From the NCBI GenBank assembly GCA_025084515.1, contig JAJAGP010002212.1, positions 28,501 to 92,500 on the forward strand: 64,000 bases of DNA, given 5' to 3'. Positions 33,626 through 44,087 of this stretch are shown here, in pieces. Below the pieces are notes generated by a model. It saw only the letters and a program-made list of their open reading frames with translations, was not told where the DNA came from and searched no databases. This DNA is from Ancistrus triradiatus. Taxonomy: Eukaryota; Chordata; Actinopteri; Siluriformes; Loricariidae. Each line of letters opens with the position of its first letter. Position 1 is the first letter of the stretch. The position numbers and the translations under genes are program-made.

Positions 33626-33935
33626 CTCATACGAACACACAAAATCTTTGCCCATCATTAATACAGCGTCTCATTATGATGCAGCAGATAGTGCTGGTGC
33701 CTCTCAGTATCAGGAGAAGATCCTGAACTCTTAGGTTCAAACTATTTGAGGATTTTGTTTGGAAGTTTTTCCCAGGTACTCAAACTTTGTCCCAGGAACA
33801 TGAAACAGAAACATGCCTTTTTCTGGACTGTCTGCCTGAAATTACCCCAATATGTGAAACATGTGAATGAAAACTCTATGAGAAAGGGTATTATACATAT
33901 ATTACATTTTGAGGACCAAATATCCCCTCAACAAT

Positions 33936-34126
33936 TAACATTCACAGCATTTAGCAGACGCCCTTATCCAGAACGACTTACAAATTGATACAGTCTTACA
34001 ATCCAAGCAATTGTGGGTTAAGGGTCTTGCTCATGGACCCAGCAGTGGCAGCTTGGCAGAGGTGGGATTTGAACCCTGGACCTTCTGGTCCAGAGTCCAC
34101 TATCTTAACCACTGGGCTACCATAGA
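33936..34126 (-). repeat. tRNA-derived SINE, minus orientation
   Basis: TTCACAGCATTTAGCAGACG tail to CTTAACCACTGGGCTACCAT head; B box present as GGGATTTGAACCC in reverse. Confidence 0.85.
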
Positions 34127-34139
34127 AAGATCAGAATTT

Positions 34140-34470
34140 TTTGGGCACATCTTTTGCGAAAACTGTAACTTCCTTTTGAAAAGCCAAAAGAGTCAAAAGA
34201 TTTGCATTTTGTTACTAGGGTTAGGTGTAGGTGTAGCATTAATTGGCTACAGTAGTCATTGTTTCAATGGAAGGTCCCCACAATGATAGAGAGACAAACT
34301 GTGTGAGTGTGTGTCTGTGTGCACCTTGTCTTGCTATACTTATGATGACCAAATGTCCCTATGATGATAAGAAAGCCTGGAATTTTGTTTTTCTGGTCCT
34401 CACGTCTCCATTGCTTTGTTTTTTTTGTGTTACAAAAATGGCAACTTATTTAAGGATAGCAAGTGTGTTT
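34140..34470 (+). repeat. Intronic repeat copies plus G run
   Basis: GCGAAAACTGTAACTTCCTT, GGTTAGGTGTAGGTGTAGCA and CAATGGAAGGTCCCCACAAT are one copy of the 29726 family; a second partial copy follows (GATGACCAAATGTCCCTATG). A run of G is at 34472-34481. Confidence 0.7.
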
Positions 34471-34539
34471 GGGGGGGGGGGGTGTCAGGTTTTGTCTAAG
34501 TTTTCTAAGTCTTCAATTTTCTTCGTGATTAATAAAGTA

Positions 34540-34590
34540 TCCATCCATCCATCCATTCATCTATCTATCTATCCATCTGTCTATCTAGTT
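34540..34590 (+). repeat. (ATCC)n/(ATCT)n microsatellite
   Basis: Tetranucleotide repeats CCATCCATCCATCC then ATCTATCTATCT. Confidence 0.9.
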
Positions 34591-34649
34591 CTTTGTCTCT
34601 GCTTCTAAGGAATTGTATGTCAGTGTGCTGTACCTGTTGCTTTTGCATA

Positions 34650-35250
34650 AACACAAACACAAAAATCACTGTGGGGATTTTCCACTGACATAATATTAGT
34701 CTAGCTAATTAGCCCTACACCTCCACCTAACCCTGACCTCAGTAACCTGAAGCAATTTTTTTTATGTAATTTTATTTTTCAAATAAACTGAACTAATTCA
34801 GTCCACATGCTATATGGTTAAAATCACTTGCAGATCTTACGTACCGCTGTGAATTTGGACACATATTACACACAACTCAGCATGTTCCGTTTCTTGTACG
34901 CATTGAAGAAAACTCAGCATGTGCTACAGGATAAGTAAACAAAAATATTAATGTAAATATAGAAATACTGATCTCGCCACTGACAAATCTACTGACAACA
35001 TCCACACATTTTTTAATGTGAATGACACACACAAACACAGGTATCATTGTGGGGATTTTCCACTGACATAATATTAGTCTAGCTAATAAGTCCTGCACCT
35101 CCATCTAACCCTGAGCTCAGTGACCTGAAGCAAATCTGTTTTGGGTTTTGCAAATACAAATGTCCCCACAAAGGTAAGAAGGCCAGCTCTTTCTGTCTTT
35201 GTGGGGACAGTGAATATATAAACTAACCCCCTCTCAAACACACACACACA
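34650..35250 (-). repeat. Two inverted copies of the intronic repeat
   Basis: CACTGTGGGGATTTTCCACT occurs at about 34667 and CATTGTGGGGATTTTCCACT at 35045, both followed by GACATAATATTAGTCTAGCT, about 375 bases apart; reverse orientation to the copies at 29726-30460. A CA microsatellite follows at 35238-35260. Confidence 0.75.
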
Positions 35251-35354
35251 CACACACACAGGCCGGTGTGTGTGCATGCCATAACCCAGTTGAGCTTATT
35301 AGGTGTTTGATATGTCTATGATTCACCTATTCCAGTTCCTGAGAGTGTCTGCAC

Positions 35355-35395
35355 CTTAAAACACACACACACACACACGCACACACAGACAATAC
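35355..35395 (+). repeat. (AC)n microsatellite
   Basis: AC repeats with one G interruption. Confidence 0.85.
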
Positions 35396-35544
35396 ACACA
35401 GTCTGGTCTGTTTGTGGTTAGTAAGTGTGAAGTCAGAGATTTTAGCCCACAGTGTTCTGTGGTTAGCCGTTGTACTTCCTGTTACAGGTATGTTACTCCT
35501 CAGAGAGTCAGACAGAGTGGACCGAGTTTATATATCATTGGCTG

Positions 35545-35800
35545 GATCAAAAGCGTAGAAAGATCTGACATTTTTATGTGGGAACATTTTGCTGGTCCTC
35601 ATAAGGAAATTGCTTGTTTTTATACAAAAAGAGCAACTTTCTTTTGAAAAACCAAAAGAGCCAAAATATTTGCATCTGGTTACTGAAGTTAAGATTAGGG
35701 TTATGGTTATATGCAGCATTAGTAAGCTACAGTAATCATTATGTCAATGGAACGCCCCCAAAACATATGTTTTACCAAGAATGTGTGTGTGTGTGTGTGC
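35545..35800 (+). repeat. Intronic repeat copy, plus orientation
   Basis: AAAGATCTGACATTTTTATG, GCTGGTCCTCATAAGGAAAT, AAAACCAAAAGAGCC-type and a GT run at 35783-35799 follow the usual order. Confidence 0.75.
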
Positions 35801-36400
35801 ACTTACTGTTAACAGATAATGGTTAAACCAGCTGTTAGGAAACACACTCACAGACATACCTTGAAAGTCTGGGGGTCTATTGTTCATGGGGTTATGTGCA
35901 TGTCAGTCACCCAACCCCTAAAGGTTATCTGGGTTATTTAAATACAAGGACAGTAGTTGAGACAGATCCCTGGTTGAAATATAAATGAGATAATAATGAA
36001 ATATAATCGTGTAACACCAACGTGAGTGTGGTATCATGGAAAATCTCACCCTTCAACAAAAATGCTTTTTTTCTAAAATGCTTTCTGCACTCAATCTCTC
36101 AAAACCATTGTGAAGAGAGTTCAGTCTGAAGCTGGCTTTACAATATAACTAGGAGACCGATCCAACTGCTGTGATGCTGTTAGAAGACTGGCTAGCCGTG
36201 GAAGCTATCATTACAGAGACACGGAGAAGACAGACTTATATATTATTATCCCGTGGTCTATATGCAATGGCGATTGTAAATTAGATTCACAGTGGAAAAA
36301 GTAGAACTTCTGTATGAAGCTCTGGTATGCTGTGATGAAATTCATTGTCATGAATATTTTTATGGTACTGAAACGTGTATACTCTATGTACTTGGATGTG
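35801..36400. other. Collagen intron 1, nothing recognised
   Basis: No exon or named repeat. Confidence 0.5.
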
Positions 36401-36922
36401 TACACGACTATAAATAGACAAAAGTTTGTGGACACCCCTTCTAATTGTTGAGCGCCGCTATTTCAGCTTCACTTACTTCATAATATAAAGAATACATTTA
36501 TGGATACTCCTTTGACAAATAGTGGCAGTAGAACAGGCTGTACTGATACCCCAGTGTCTCTCAATATGACACATTTATAGGTTTCCTCTTCCAGCAAGTC
36601 AGTTCATTAACTTTCTGCCCTGCTGTCCTTAAACAAAGTCCATAGAGATCTGGTTGGCCAACTTTGATTGAGAACTTGCCTGGCTTGCACAGACCTCGAA
36701 TTCATCAGACACCTTGAAAATGCACTGGAATGCCAAAAGTGAGGCAGGGATTGTCATTAACATCAGAAGCCAACCTCACAGTCATGTTCCAAAAATCTAG
36801 TGGAAAGCCTTTTAGAAGAACAAAAAAGCTGTTGTGGCAGCAAAGATGGGGGAGAAACTCCATAGTAAGCACCATGTGTGGGATGTGATTTTTTCTGAGA
36901 GTCCACAAAACTTTTGTCTATT
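36401..36922. mobile_element. Short non-autonomous inverted-repeat element
   Basis: Left ATAGACAAAAGTTTGTGGAC then ACCCC; right, reverse complement, ATAGACAAAAGTTTTGTGGA then CTC. Same family type as 28272-28660. Confidence 0.65.
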
Positions 36923-36940
36923 TTTTTATTTTTATTTTTT

Positions 36941-37146
36941 TTAATTTTACAGCATTTAGCAGACGCCCTTATCCAGAGCGACTTACAATTGATACAAAAA
37001 AAAAAAAAAAAACTTACAATCCAAGCAATTGTGGGTTAAGGGCCTTGCTCAAGGACCCAACAGTGGCAGCTTGGCAGAGATGGGGTTTGAACCCTCGATC
37101 TTCTGGTCCAGAGTCCAGTACCTTAACCGCTAGGCTACCGCAGTCT
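36941..37146 (-). repeat. tRNA-derived SINE, minus orientation, with internal A run
   Basis: TTTACAGCATTTAGCAGACG tail, an 18-A run at about 36996-37012 replacing the usual GGTACAGT-type segment, then the body and a TTAACCGCTAGGCTACCGCA head. Confidence 0.85.
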
Positions 37147-37577
37147 ACATTTGTCAGCTGGCTAACCAAGGGGCAGAGAATAGCTGTGCAACTCAGACTG
37201 TTGTACATGTCTAAATGGCAAATTTACTCATTCAACGAGCCCAGTCATCAACAGGTCGGTTTTCAGTTGTTGCCATTTATGTAATCTAATATTCGTTACT
37301 GAGAACTACATTCTACATTAATTCTAATCCTGCATTTTTTTTAGAACTGTAATTTTTGCCCTCCAGATCTATTTTAGAGGTGTATCAACAATAATGCACA
37401 TGGGCCAGTCGATCATATAGTTGTTAACTGTTGTTGTTTTTATATTGGGTGTAAAATCTTGGTACCGGGCAGTTAATCTGTATGAAGGAAACTTTGTGAA
37501 CGTTTTGTATTTGTGAAAAGGTAAGTCGGTGTTCAGAATCTCACTAATAAACATTGTCTGTATATTTCTTTTTGTAG

Positions 37578-37648
37578 GAGAGCTCTACTCCTGTGTTCCC
37601 TTCTGTGTTGCATTTGTTCTTCAGGGCTCACACAAGCGCTGTCTGAGG
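37578..37648 (+). CDS. col27a1: Collagen XXVII-like exon 2, signal-peptide core and cleavage region
   Basis: A 71-bp exon between a pyrimidine-rich acceptor (TTTCTTTTTGTAG) and donor GTAAGT at 37649. Read with one base carried over from exon 1 it encodes RALLLCSLLCCICSSG then LTQALSE, a hydrophobic h-region followed by a plausible signal-peptidase site. The last base G joins AT of exon 3 to give Asp, producing SEDVDVLQQ, which matches the mature N-terminus I remember for mammalian collagen XXVII. Only this frame is open through both junctions; the next frame reads a stop at 37644. The entry phase is 2 and the exit phase is 1. Confidence 0.8.
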
Positions 37649-37859
37649 GTAAGTTGTGTTTCTGGCTATGTTTTTATACAGGACAACATAGTATCATATG
37701 TGCTTTTACTGCATCTGTGTGTGTGGGTCTGATCGTTTGAGGATACTTGGTCAGTCTAGGAATTCTTACTGGTTAACAGTGTGAATACACATCCCACACA
37801 CTTGTCTGTATTTCCACCGTTTTGGGGACTTTCCCAAGACATAGTATAACTGTAGCTAT

Positions 37860-37985
37860 CTCATGCAACAGCTACTTATGCTAAGCAAAAGCAAATATGC
37901 TTTTTTTCAAGTTAAAGATGTAGTGTTTGTAAAAAAGACCAGGAATTTTCCTTGGGGACCAGCAAAATGTCCCCACAAGGTAAAT
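37860..37985 (-). repeat. Intronic repeat, partial inverted copy
   Basis: CCTTGGGGACCAGCAAAATG and TCCCCACAAGGTA match the 29726 family in reverse. Confidence 0.55.
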
Positions 37986-38315
37986 AATGTCAGGTCTTGC
38001 AGTCCAATTTACTAACACACAGCCTTATGCAACGTTTCCATAATATTATGTGGTTTATAGTGGTGAGTAGAACATGTTTTCCATTTGAATGTGTGTGTGC
38101 TGTTTGACTGTCCATGCATACTGGAAATCCACAGCTTTTTACAGTAATGCTGAATAGTGACATGCTCCAGAGTTTCTTTCTGGACAGAACCACACGACTT
38201 TGTCTCGTAAGCAGAAATAGTATGTGTTTGTGGTTGTCAGTCCCTCAGGCTCTCAGCTGTGCTCTGCTTAAATGTTTAGCTATGGTTTATGTCCATAGCT
38301 GACCAGATCTTTCTG

Positions 38316-38346
38316 TGTGAGTGTGTGAGTGTGTGAGTGTGTGAGT

Positions 38347-38386
<40 letters not shown>
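38316..38386 (+). repeat. (GTGTGA)n/(GT)n microsatellite
   Basis: GTGTGTGA-type units then pure GT repeats to about 38386. Confidence 0.95.
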
Positions 38387-38388
<2 letters not shown>

Positions 38389-38559
38389 GCAATGGTAGCA
38401 TTATGTCAGCTAATCTCAGAAAATACTCAATAAATACATACACAGACAAGTAAGCCATTTTTAATACAATCTGCTTCCTCTGCTTACCGATATTCTCTCA
38501 CTCAGTCACTCACTCACCCACGCACAGCCTGAGCTTTACACCCCATTCACACACTTACA

Positions 38560-38985
38560 CTCACCAATCACTTTATTAGGTACACCTACTTGTTTCAACA
38601 CTCCGTGTCCATTTTATCAGTTCCACTTACCATATAGATGCACTTTGTAGTTCTACAATTACAGACTGTAGTCCATATGTTTCTCTACATACTTTGTTAG
38701 TCCCCTTTACTATGTTCTCTAATGGTCAGGACCCCCACAGATCAGGTACTATTTGGGTGGTGGATCATTCTCAGCACTGCAGTGACACTGATGTGATGTG
38801 TTGGTGTGTGTTGTGATGATATGAGTGAATCAGACACAGCAGTGTTGTTGGAATTTTGAAACGCCTCGGTGTCAGTGCTGACCTGAAAATAGTCCTCCAG
38901 CCAAAAATGCGTCCTGTGGGCAGCATCCTTTGAGCACTGATGAAGGATAAAGTGCTTTGTATCCATTTTAGTAGACATTACCACA
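38560..38985 (-). mobile_element. Non-autonomous DNA element, inverted relative to 1066-1356
   Basis: Begins CTCACCAATCACTTTATTAG then GTACACC; body contains GTGGATCATTCTCAGCACTG and CCAAAAATGCGTCCTGTGGG. It is the reverse of the 39715-40535 element. Confidence 0.65.
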
Positions 38986-39016
38986 TGCTAGTCCAGATAA
39001 GCAATAGCCCAAGAAC

Positions 39017-39206
39017 ACATTTACAGCATTTAGCAGACGCCCTTATCCAAAGCGACTTACAATTAATACAATCTTACAATCCAAGCAATTGTGGATTAAG
39101 GGTCTTGCTCAAGGACCCAACAGTGGCAGCTTGGCTGAGATGGGATTTGAACCCTGGACCTTCTGGTTCATAGTCCTGCACCTTAACCACTAGACCATCA
39201 CAGTCC
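39017..39206 (-). repeat. tRNA-derived SINE, minus orientation
   Basis: CATTTACAGCATTTAGCAGA tail to CCTTAACCACTAGACCATCA head. Confidence 0.85.
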
Positions 39207-39224
39207 CAACACATGATTGATGTA

Positions 39225-39625
39225 AGCAATTGTCTTTAGTCGCTGTTTGAAGACAGCAATAGACTCATGCATTATGACGTCCAGTGGAAGTTCATTTCAC
39301 TACCTGGGTGCTGGTACGGAGAATAGTGATGCTTGTGTTCCTTTAATCTTGTGTGGTGGGTCCAGTTGAACCAAGCTCGTGTCTCGAAGGCTATGAGGCA
39401 CAGAGCGTGGTTTGATTATAACCTTTAGATAAGAAGGTGCTGCTCCATTTTTGGCTTTGTAGGTGAGCATCAGGGTTTTGAATCTGATGTGGGCAGCTAC
39501 AGGGAGCCAGTGAAGAGAACCTAGCGGTAGGGTGACGTGAGAAAGATCTGGTAAATTGAAAACCAGATGTGCTGCTGCATTGTGAATCAGTTGTAGGAGT
39601 CTGGTTCTACGGACGGGCACTGCAC
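39225..39625 (-). mobile_element. 3' end of a non-LTR retrotransposon (reverse transcriptase C-terminus)
   Basis: Minus strand 39620-39300 reads LLQLIHNAAAHLVFNLPDLS, GSLHWLPVAAHIRFKTLMLT and YKAKNGAAPSYLKVIIKPRS, the conserved end of the reverse-transcriptase polyprotein in teleost Jockey/L2-clade LINEs. Downstream on the same strand (39290-39225) NELPLDVI-type residues continue the usual ending. It is a 5'-truncated dead copy. Confidence 0.8.
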
Positions 39626-39714
39626 TAACACAAAGCGTGCAACAACAGATGAGTCTCTGACTTTACATCTACAAGGTGGACCAATATGGTAGATGTGTTT
39701 AATAGAGTGCACAG

Positions 39715-40535
39715 TGAGTAAACACAGTGTTGAAACACTCCAGCAGCACTGCTGCGTCTGATCTAATTGTACCAGCAAAACACACACTAACACACCACCA
39801 CCACTTCGGTGTCACTGCAGTGCTGAGAATGATCCACCACCCAAATAGTATCTGATCTGTGCTGGTCCTGTCGAGGTCCTTACCAGTGCTTAATTTGAGC
39901 CAGATTCTGCAGGAACAAGATCCGGTACCTCTCATATTTGGACCTCATGCGTTCCGGCACCTATTCGTGTGGATCTGCATTTTTATATATAGAGTAAAAT
40001 GAAAATGACCAATATTAATAAAGAAATTGTAATGAAATGGTACTTATTTGTGTGTAACCTAATTTCCAAACACCGAAACAGCTCACTTTCTTGATGGTAA
40101 CTGGTGTAACTAGATTATAAGTCACGTATTGCGCCTTCATGCCTCAGGAGAGCTCACGGACAGCGAGGTTTGGAAATGGCTAAAAAAAAAAAAGACTACT
40201 AATAGTCTTTTATTGATGTAGATCTTCTATTTTGAAGGCAACTATGTTATGTGTTGCACTATGAGCACAGTTGTGGATAGTCGTTCCGGGACCTTTTTAC
40301 TTAATGCCCACTTGTTGGATCACGGCATGCTTGGTGTTCCCCTCTATGTCATGTTTTACAAATGAAGCACTGGTCCTGACCATTAGAGAACAGTGTAAAG
40401 AGGACTAACAGAGTATGAAGAGAAACAGATGGACTACAGCCTATAATTGTAGAACTACAAAGTGCAACTATATGTTAAGCAGAGCTGAGTGTAGGAACAA
40501 GCAGGTGTACCTAATAAAGTGATCTGTGAGTGTAT
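39715..40535 (+). mobile_element. Non-autonomous DNA element interrupted by a hAT-like insertion
   Basis: Left part 39715-39883 (AACACACCACCACCACTTCG, TGCAGTGCTGAGAATGATCC) and right part 40373-40535 (CTGACCATTAGAGAACAGTG, GTGTACCTAATAAAGTGATC) are contiguous in the copies at 1066-1356 and 49840-50075. Confidence 0.75.
39884..40372. mobile_element. hAT-like non-autonomous element (489 bp) with 8-bp target duplication
   Basis: Ends CAGTGCTTAATTTG and, in reverse complement, CAGTGCTTCATTTG. It is flanked by GTCCTTAC (39876-39883) and GTCCTGAC (40373-40380), an 8-bp duplication with one mismatch, the length made by hAT transposases. No transposase is encoded. Confidence 0.85.
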
Positions 40536-40690
40536 ATAATGGTGTAATGTAGAGACCTAGACCGCATTAAAAGGGGGTACAACAGTGACGCATGTATAAC
40601 CTGTGTGTCCGGTGTTCCAGTGCATTTTTGTGTGTAATTCTCTGTGGATGTGTTCGTGTATTAATGTATGTATGTAAATTTGCATTGCAG

Positions 40691-42372
40691 ATGTGGATGT
40701 GCTGCAGCAGTTGGCTCTGCGTCTCGAGCAGGGTTCCCGTGCTGTCCCAGCTGGCGTCATCTCCCTCCGCTCCGGCATCATCCTTACAGCACGGGCACGG
40801 GTTACTGCTGCCACCCGCTCCATATTCCCGGTTCCATTTGCCTGGAATGGCACATTCCTGCTGAGTCTACGTTCACACCGCACCAACTCCGCTTTCCTAT
40901 TTTCTGTGTTCTCTGGCTCGCAAATCCAGCTGGGCCTGCAGGTGGCACCGGGGGTGCTCACTCTATATGCTGGACGTGAAAACTCCGTTCGCTTTCCATA
41001 TAACCTCCATGATGGTTGCTGGCACCACCTGGCTTTTGTTTTCTCTGGGCAGTCGGTCACGCTGCTGCCTGCCTGTGGCGATGGCAGTAATGCGACAGCC
41101 CAGGAGTTTCCACAGCCCCCTGCATTGCGCCTGGACCCCCGCGGCACCTTTAGACTGGGTGGGAGGAGTGCACTTCTGCCTGGTGTCGAGCCCTTTGAGG
41201 GTGCTGTGTGCCAGTTCGACATAGTGCCTCCAGGACAGCCGAACTACTGCGGTGCTTTACGCAAACAGTGCAGAGAAAATGAACCCTCCAAACCAGCCCA
41301 GGCTACACCATTGCTGCCTTTCCCATCCAAGATAGAACGAGCATCCATGTCTAATCATACTCTTGCAACTGTGCCAACTCTAAACCCATTGACATCCATG
41401 GATGGTGCTGCCAGACCTAGAATTGGCACCGATGATCTATCTCAAGACACAGCATCTTTGCAGATGTCCCATCCTAGGGTGGGACTTGAACCACCACCAT
41501 CCCCATTACCCATAAACACCGTCACTGCTGCACCAACTCTCAGGACAGCCAAAGTACCCCAAAATAAGCCTAAACCCACTCCTTCCAAGCCCAGAGCGAC
41601 AAAGCCCACCATTTTTGGTACCAAACCCACCACAGTGAAAGCTAAAACTAAATCTGTTACTACCAAACCCTTAGTGTCAAAGTCCATAAGTCCAAAACCT
41701 ACTGTTTTGAAACCAACTAGTATGTCAAAACCTTCCAACGTAAAACCTACTAGCATGTCAGTACCCGCCACCTCAAAACCTTCTAGTGGGCCAAAATCTA
41801 CCATCATGAAAACGACATCTATATCAAAACCATCCAAATCAAAACCTATAACCGCCAAACTGAAAGAAGTTAAGCCTTCCAAACCTCCAACTGCAAAACC
41901 AACGATCACCAAAACCACAATTTCAAAAGCTACTTTTCCTAAACCTTCTCCTCCTAAATCACAAGCCACCAGCAAGAAAAGCCCAGTTAATCCCCTGACC
42001 TCTCCAGTACCCCCTGTAACTAGTTCCACTAAGAGACAATCAAGTTCTTCAATGTATTTAACCAAAAATATTCTAGTAACACCCAAGAAGATGTCTCCAT
42101 CGCCAGGTAAAAAAAACGAGCCTAAAGCCATCACCCAACGCCCACCAAAACACCTGCTTACAACAACCATCCCAGTCACCCCTGTTGTACCCCAAACCAC
42201 TCCAAGAAAACATGCCCAGACCCCACAGGTTCCAGGAGTTTCACGTGTTACCACGCTTCCCCCAGAGACCGGGACAGTTCTGGCTGCTGATGGATTACTG
42301 GATTGGGACCTGGACCTGACGTTTGCTCCTCTGAATGGATTGATGGGGCAAAAGGGAGACCCAGGGCCTCCG
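40691..42372 (+). CDS. col27a1: Collagen XXVII-like exon 3: TSPN/LamG domain, variable region, first Gly-X-Y triplets
   Basis: Acceptor TTGCAG before 40691 and donor GTAAGA at 42373 bound a 1682-bp exon (2 + 560 codons) with no frame error. Residues about 43-235 of the joined model form the TSPN/LamG domain: VDVLQQLALRLEQG at the start, FLLSLRSHRTNSAFLFSV strands, HDGCWHHLAF, then AVCQFDI, NYC and RKQC cysteines. Two N-glycosylation sequons are visible (NGT, NAT). Residues about 236-590 are a variable region rich in Lys, Pro, Thr and Ser with irregular KPT/SKP repeats, as in the N-propeptide of this chain. The exon ends GQKGDPGPP, the first three triplets. The cysteine in HDGCWHH is additional to the four I remember in the mammalian domain, giving an odd number. 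Confidence 0.9.
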
Positions 42373-42411
42373 GTAAGAAACTAAATTACAGCAGTGTATG
42401 TACTACACATA
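42373..42411 (+). other. Short 5' end of intron 3 before a transposon
   Basis: Only 39 bases separate the exon 3 donor from the Tc1-like insertion. Confidence 0.7.
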
Positions 42412-42872
42412 CAGCATTCAGTCATAACATTAACACCAACTGTACATGCCTTCAAGACTCTGACCCATCGAGGCTTGGACTCCAAGACCTCTGAAGGTGT
42501 CATGTGGTATCTGGCACCAAGACATTAGCAGTAGATCCTTTAAGTCCTGTATGTTGTGAGGTGGTACTTCCATGGATTGGACATATTTGTCCAGCACATC
42601 CCACAGATGCTTGATCAAACTGACATTTAGGGAATGTGGAGGCCAAGTTAACACTATGAACTCTTTGTGGTGTTCCTCAAACCATTCATGAACAATGTTT
42701 GCAGTGTGGAAAGGTGTATTATATTGCTGAAAGGGGCCAATGCTGTTAGGGGTGTACTTGGTCTGCCATTAATGGCAGCACCGAAGCCTTCCCAGGAGAA
42801 CATTGCCCAGAGGAAGACACTGTAAGAGTTGTTCACTTCTCTTCTCAGTTGTTTTAATGTTATGACTGAAGG
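42412..42872 (-). mobile_element. Internally deleted Tc1-like transposon
   Basis: Ends share TTCAGTCATAACATTAA (left 42417-42433) with its reverse complement TTAATGTTATGACTGAA (42854-42870). Minus strand 42654-42430 keeps the transposase C-terminus (HLWDVLDKYVQSMEVPPHNI); the N-terminal half is missing, apart from parts near 42654-42836. Confidence 0.85.
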
Positions 42873-43800
42873 TATTCCAATTTAATATGATTATTATCAT
42901 TTGGTACATGCCTGAACATCTGTTGTTTTGCAAATACTGATCCGACTTTACCTCAACTTCAGCTTATCTTATGAGATTGTAAGTGGGTTGAACATACCCA
43001 AGAAAGAAACATAGTCCAGTATCGTATAGTATTGTGTTTGACAAATAGTAATGTGTTGTTATAGTTTTAGATATATTACAATAATAACAATATAGACAGA
43101 GACAACATGTTTTTGTTAAATCAAAAAACTGTAAAATCAAAACTGATGATGAATACTTATCTCATGTCTGGTTTTTGCTGGAGGTTGGTGATTTTTTTTC
43201 ATACTGTAGGGACCTGATATTAATATTTAGGCAGATTACAGGTACTCAGTATATTTTGTAGTAATATCATGAAAGTTCTATCAGATAGAAATTGACTGAT
43301 AGAAAGGTGTAACCATGCCTTTAACCAATAGAGCCACAATTTAAGTATAAAAACATTTTGCCAAATATGTTGCCCAAGATAAGGTTGCGATAGTGTTCAA
43401 TATTAAAGAAAAATAATATCTAGGATCTTGTTGATAGTGATAACTTTTTTTTTTTCACCCTTCAGAATGTAAAATACTTATATTGTACTAACTCGTGCTT
43501 GTTCATATGATATTAATTGTTGCTTGCCAATAATATGAATGGAAACAACATATTTAAGAAAAACAGGTCTTAACGATTGCTGAGTGCGTTGTTGTTTTGG
43601 TACCTCAGCTGGATTAGGTCCGCCATGGACACCTGGCTTCCAAAACTTTTCATAATCTTCATATTCAGTTCAGTGAAACATGTTAGCTGTCGAGCTGTCT
43701 TTGACAGCGAGCATCTTCTGAAATAGTTTGCAGATTGCCATCTTTTGAGCAGGATCTTTTCAAAGTTGTGGGACTATAGTGGGTCTGCCATTGTTGGAAC
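42873..43800. other. Collagen intron 3, nothing recognised
   Basis: AT-rich, no exon or known repeat. Confidence 0.5.
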
Positions 43801-43814
43801 CATTACCAAGGCTT

Positions 43815-43895
43815 TGGTTTGCTTGGATTGTAAGATTGTATCGGTTGTAAGTCACTCTGTATAAGAGCATCTTCTAAATGACTAAATGTAAATCT
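43815..43895 (+). repeat. tRNA-derived SINE tail fragment
   Basis: GCTTGGATTGTAAGATTGTA and TAAGTCACTCTGTATAAGAG then TCTTCTAAATGACTAAATGT: 3' half only. Confidence 0.6.
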
Positions 43896-44048
43896 AAAAC
43901 CTAACCACCTCCATGTGAGTGAGGATGATCCACAGCTCCCAGTTAAATCCAACAATATAAGGTGCTTTCGCAGCAAACAGTTATAGGGACTAATTTGGGA
44001 GGAACATCCTCCAATGGAGCTCCCCAGAGAACTATGTTTGTTCGAGGG

Positions 44049-44087
44049 CTTTTTTTGGTTTGCATTCTCACTGCAAACCAAAAAAAG
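44049..44087. repeat. Perfect 16-bp inverted repeat with 7-base loop
   Basis: CTTTTTTTGGTTTGCA (44049-44064) and its exact reverse complement (44072-44087) flank TTCTCAC. It may be the centre of an unclassified element spanning about 43930-44200. Confidence 0.85.

Noticed and set aside
40557..41222. 221-codon minus-strand open frame
   Set aside because: Antisense of the TSPN-coding part of exon 3 with no recognisable protein features.
41442..42254. 270-codon open frame on the minus strand opposite exon 3
   Set aside because: It is the antisense of the repetitive Lys/Pro/Thr collagen variable region; its Gly/Val/Phe-rich composition follows from the sense codons and it has no domain.
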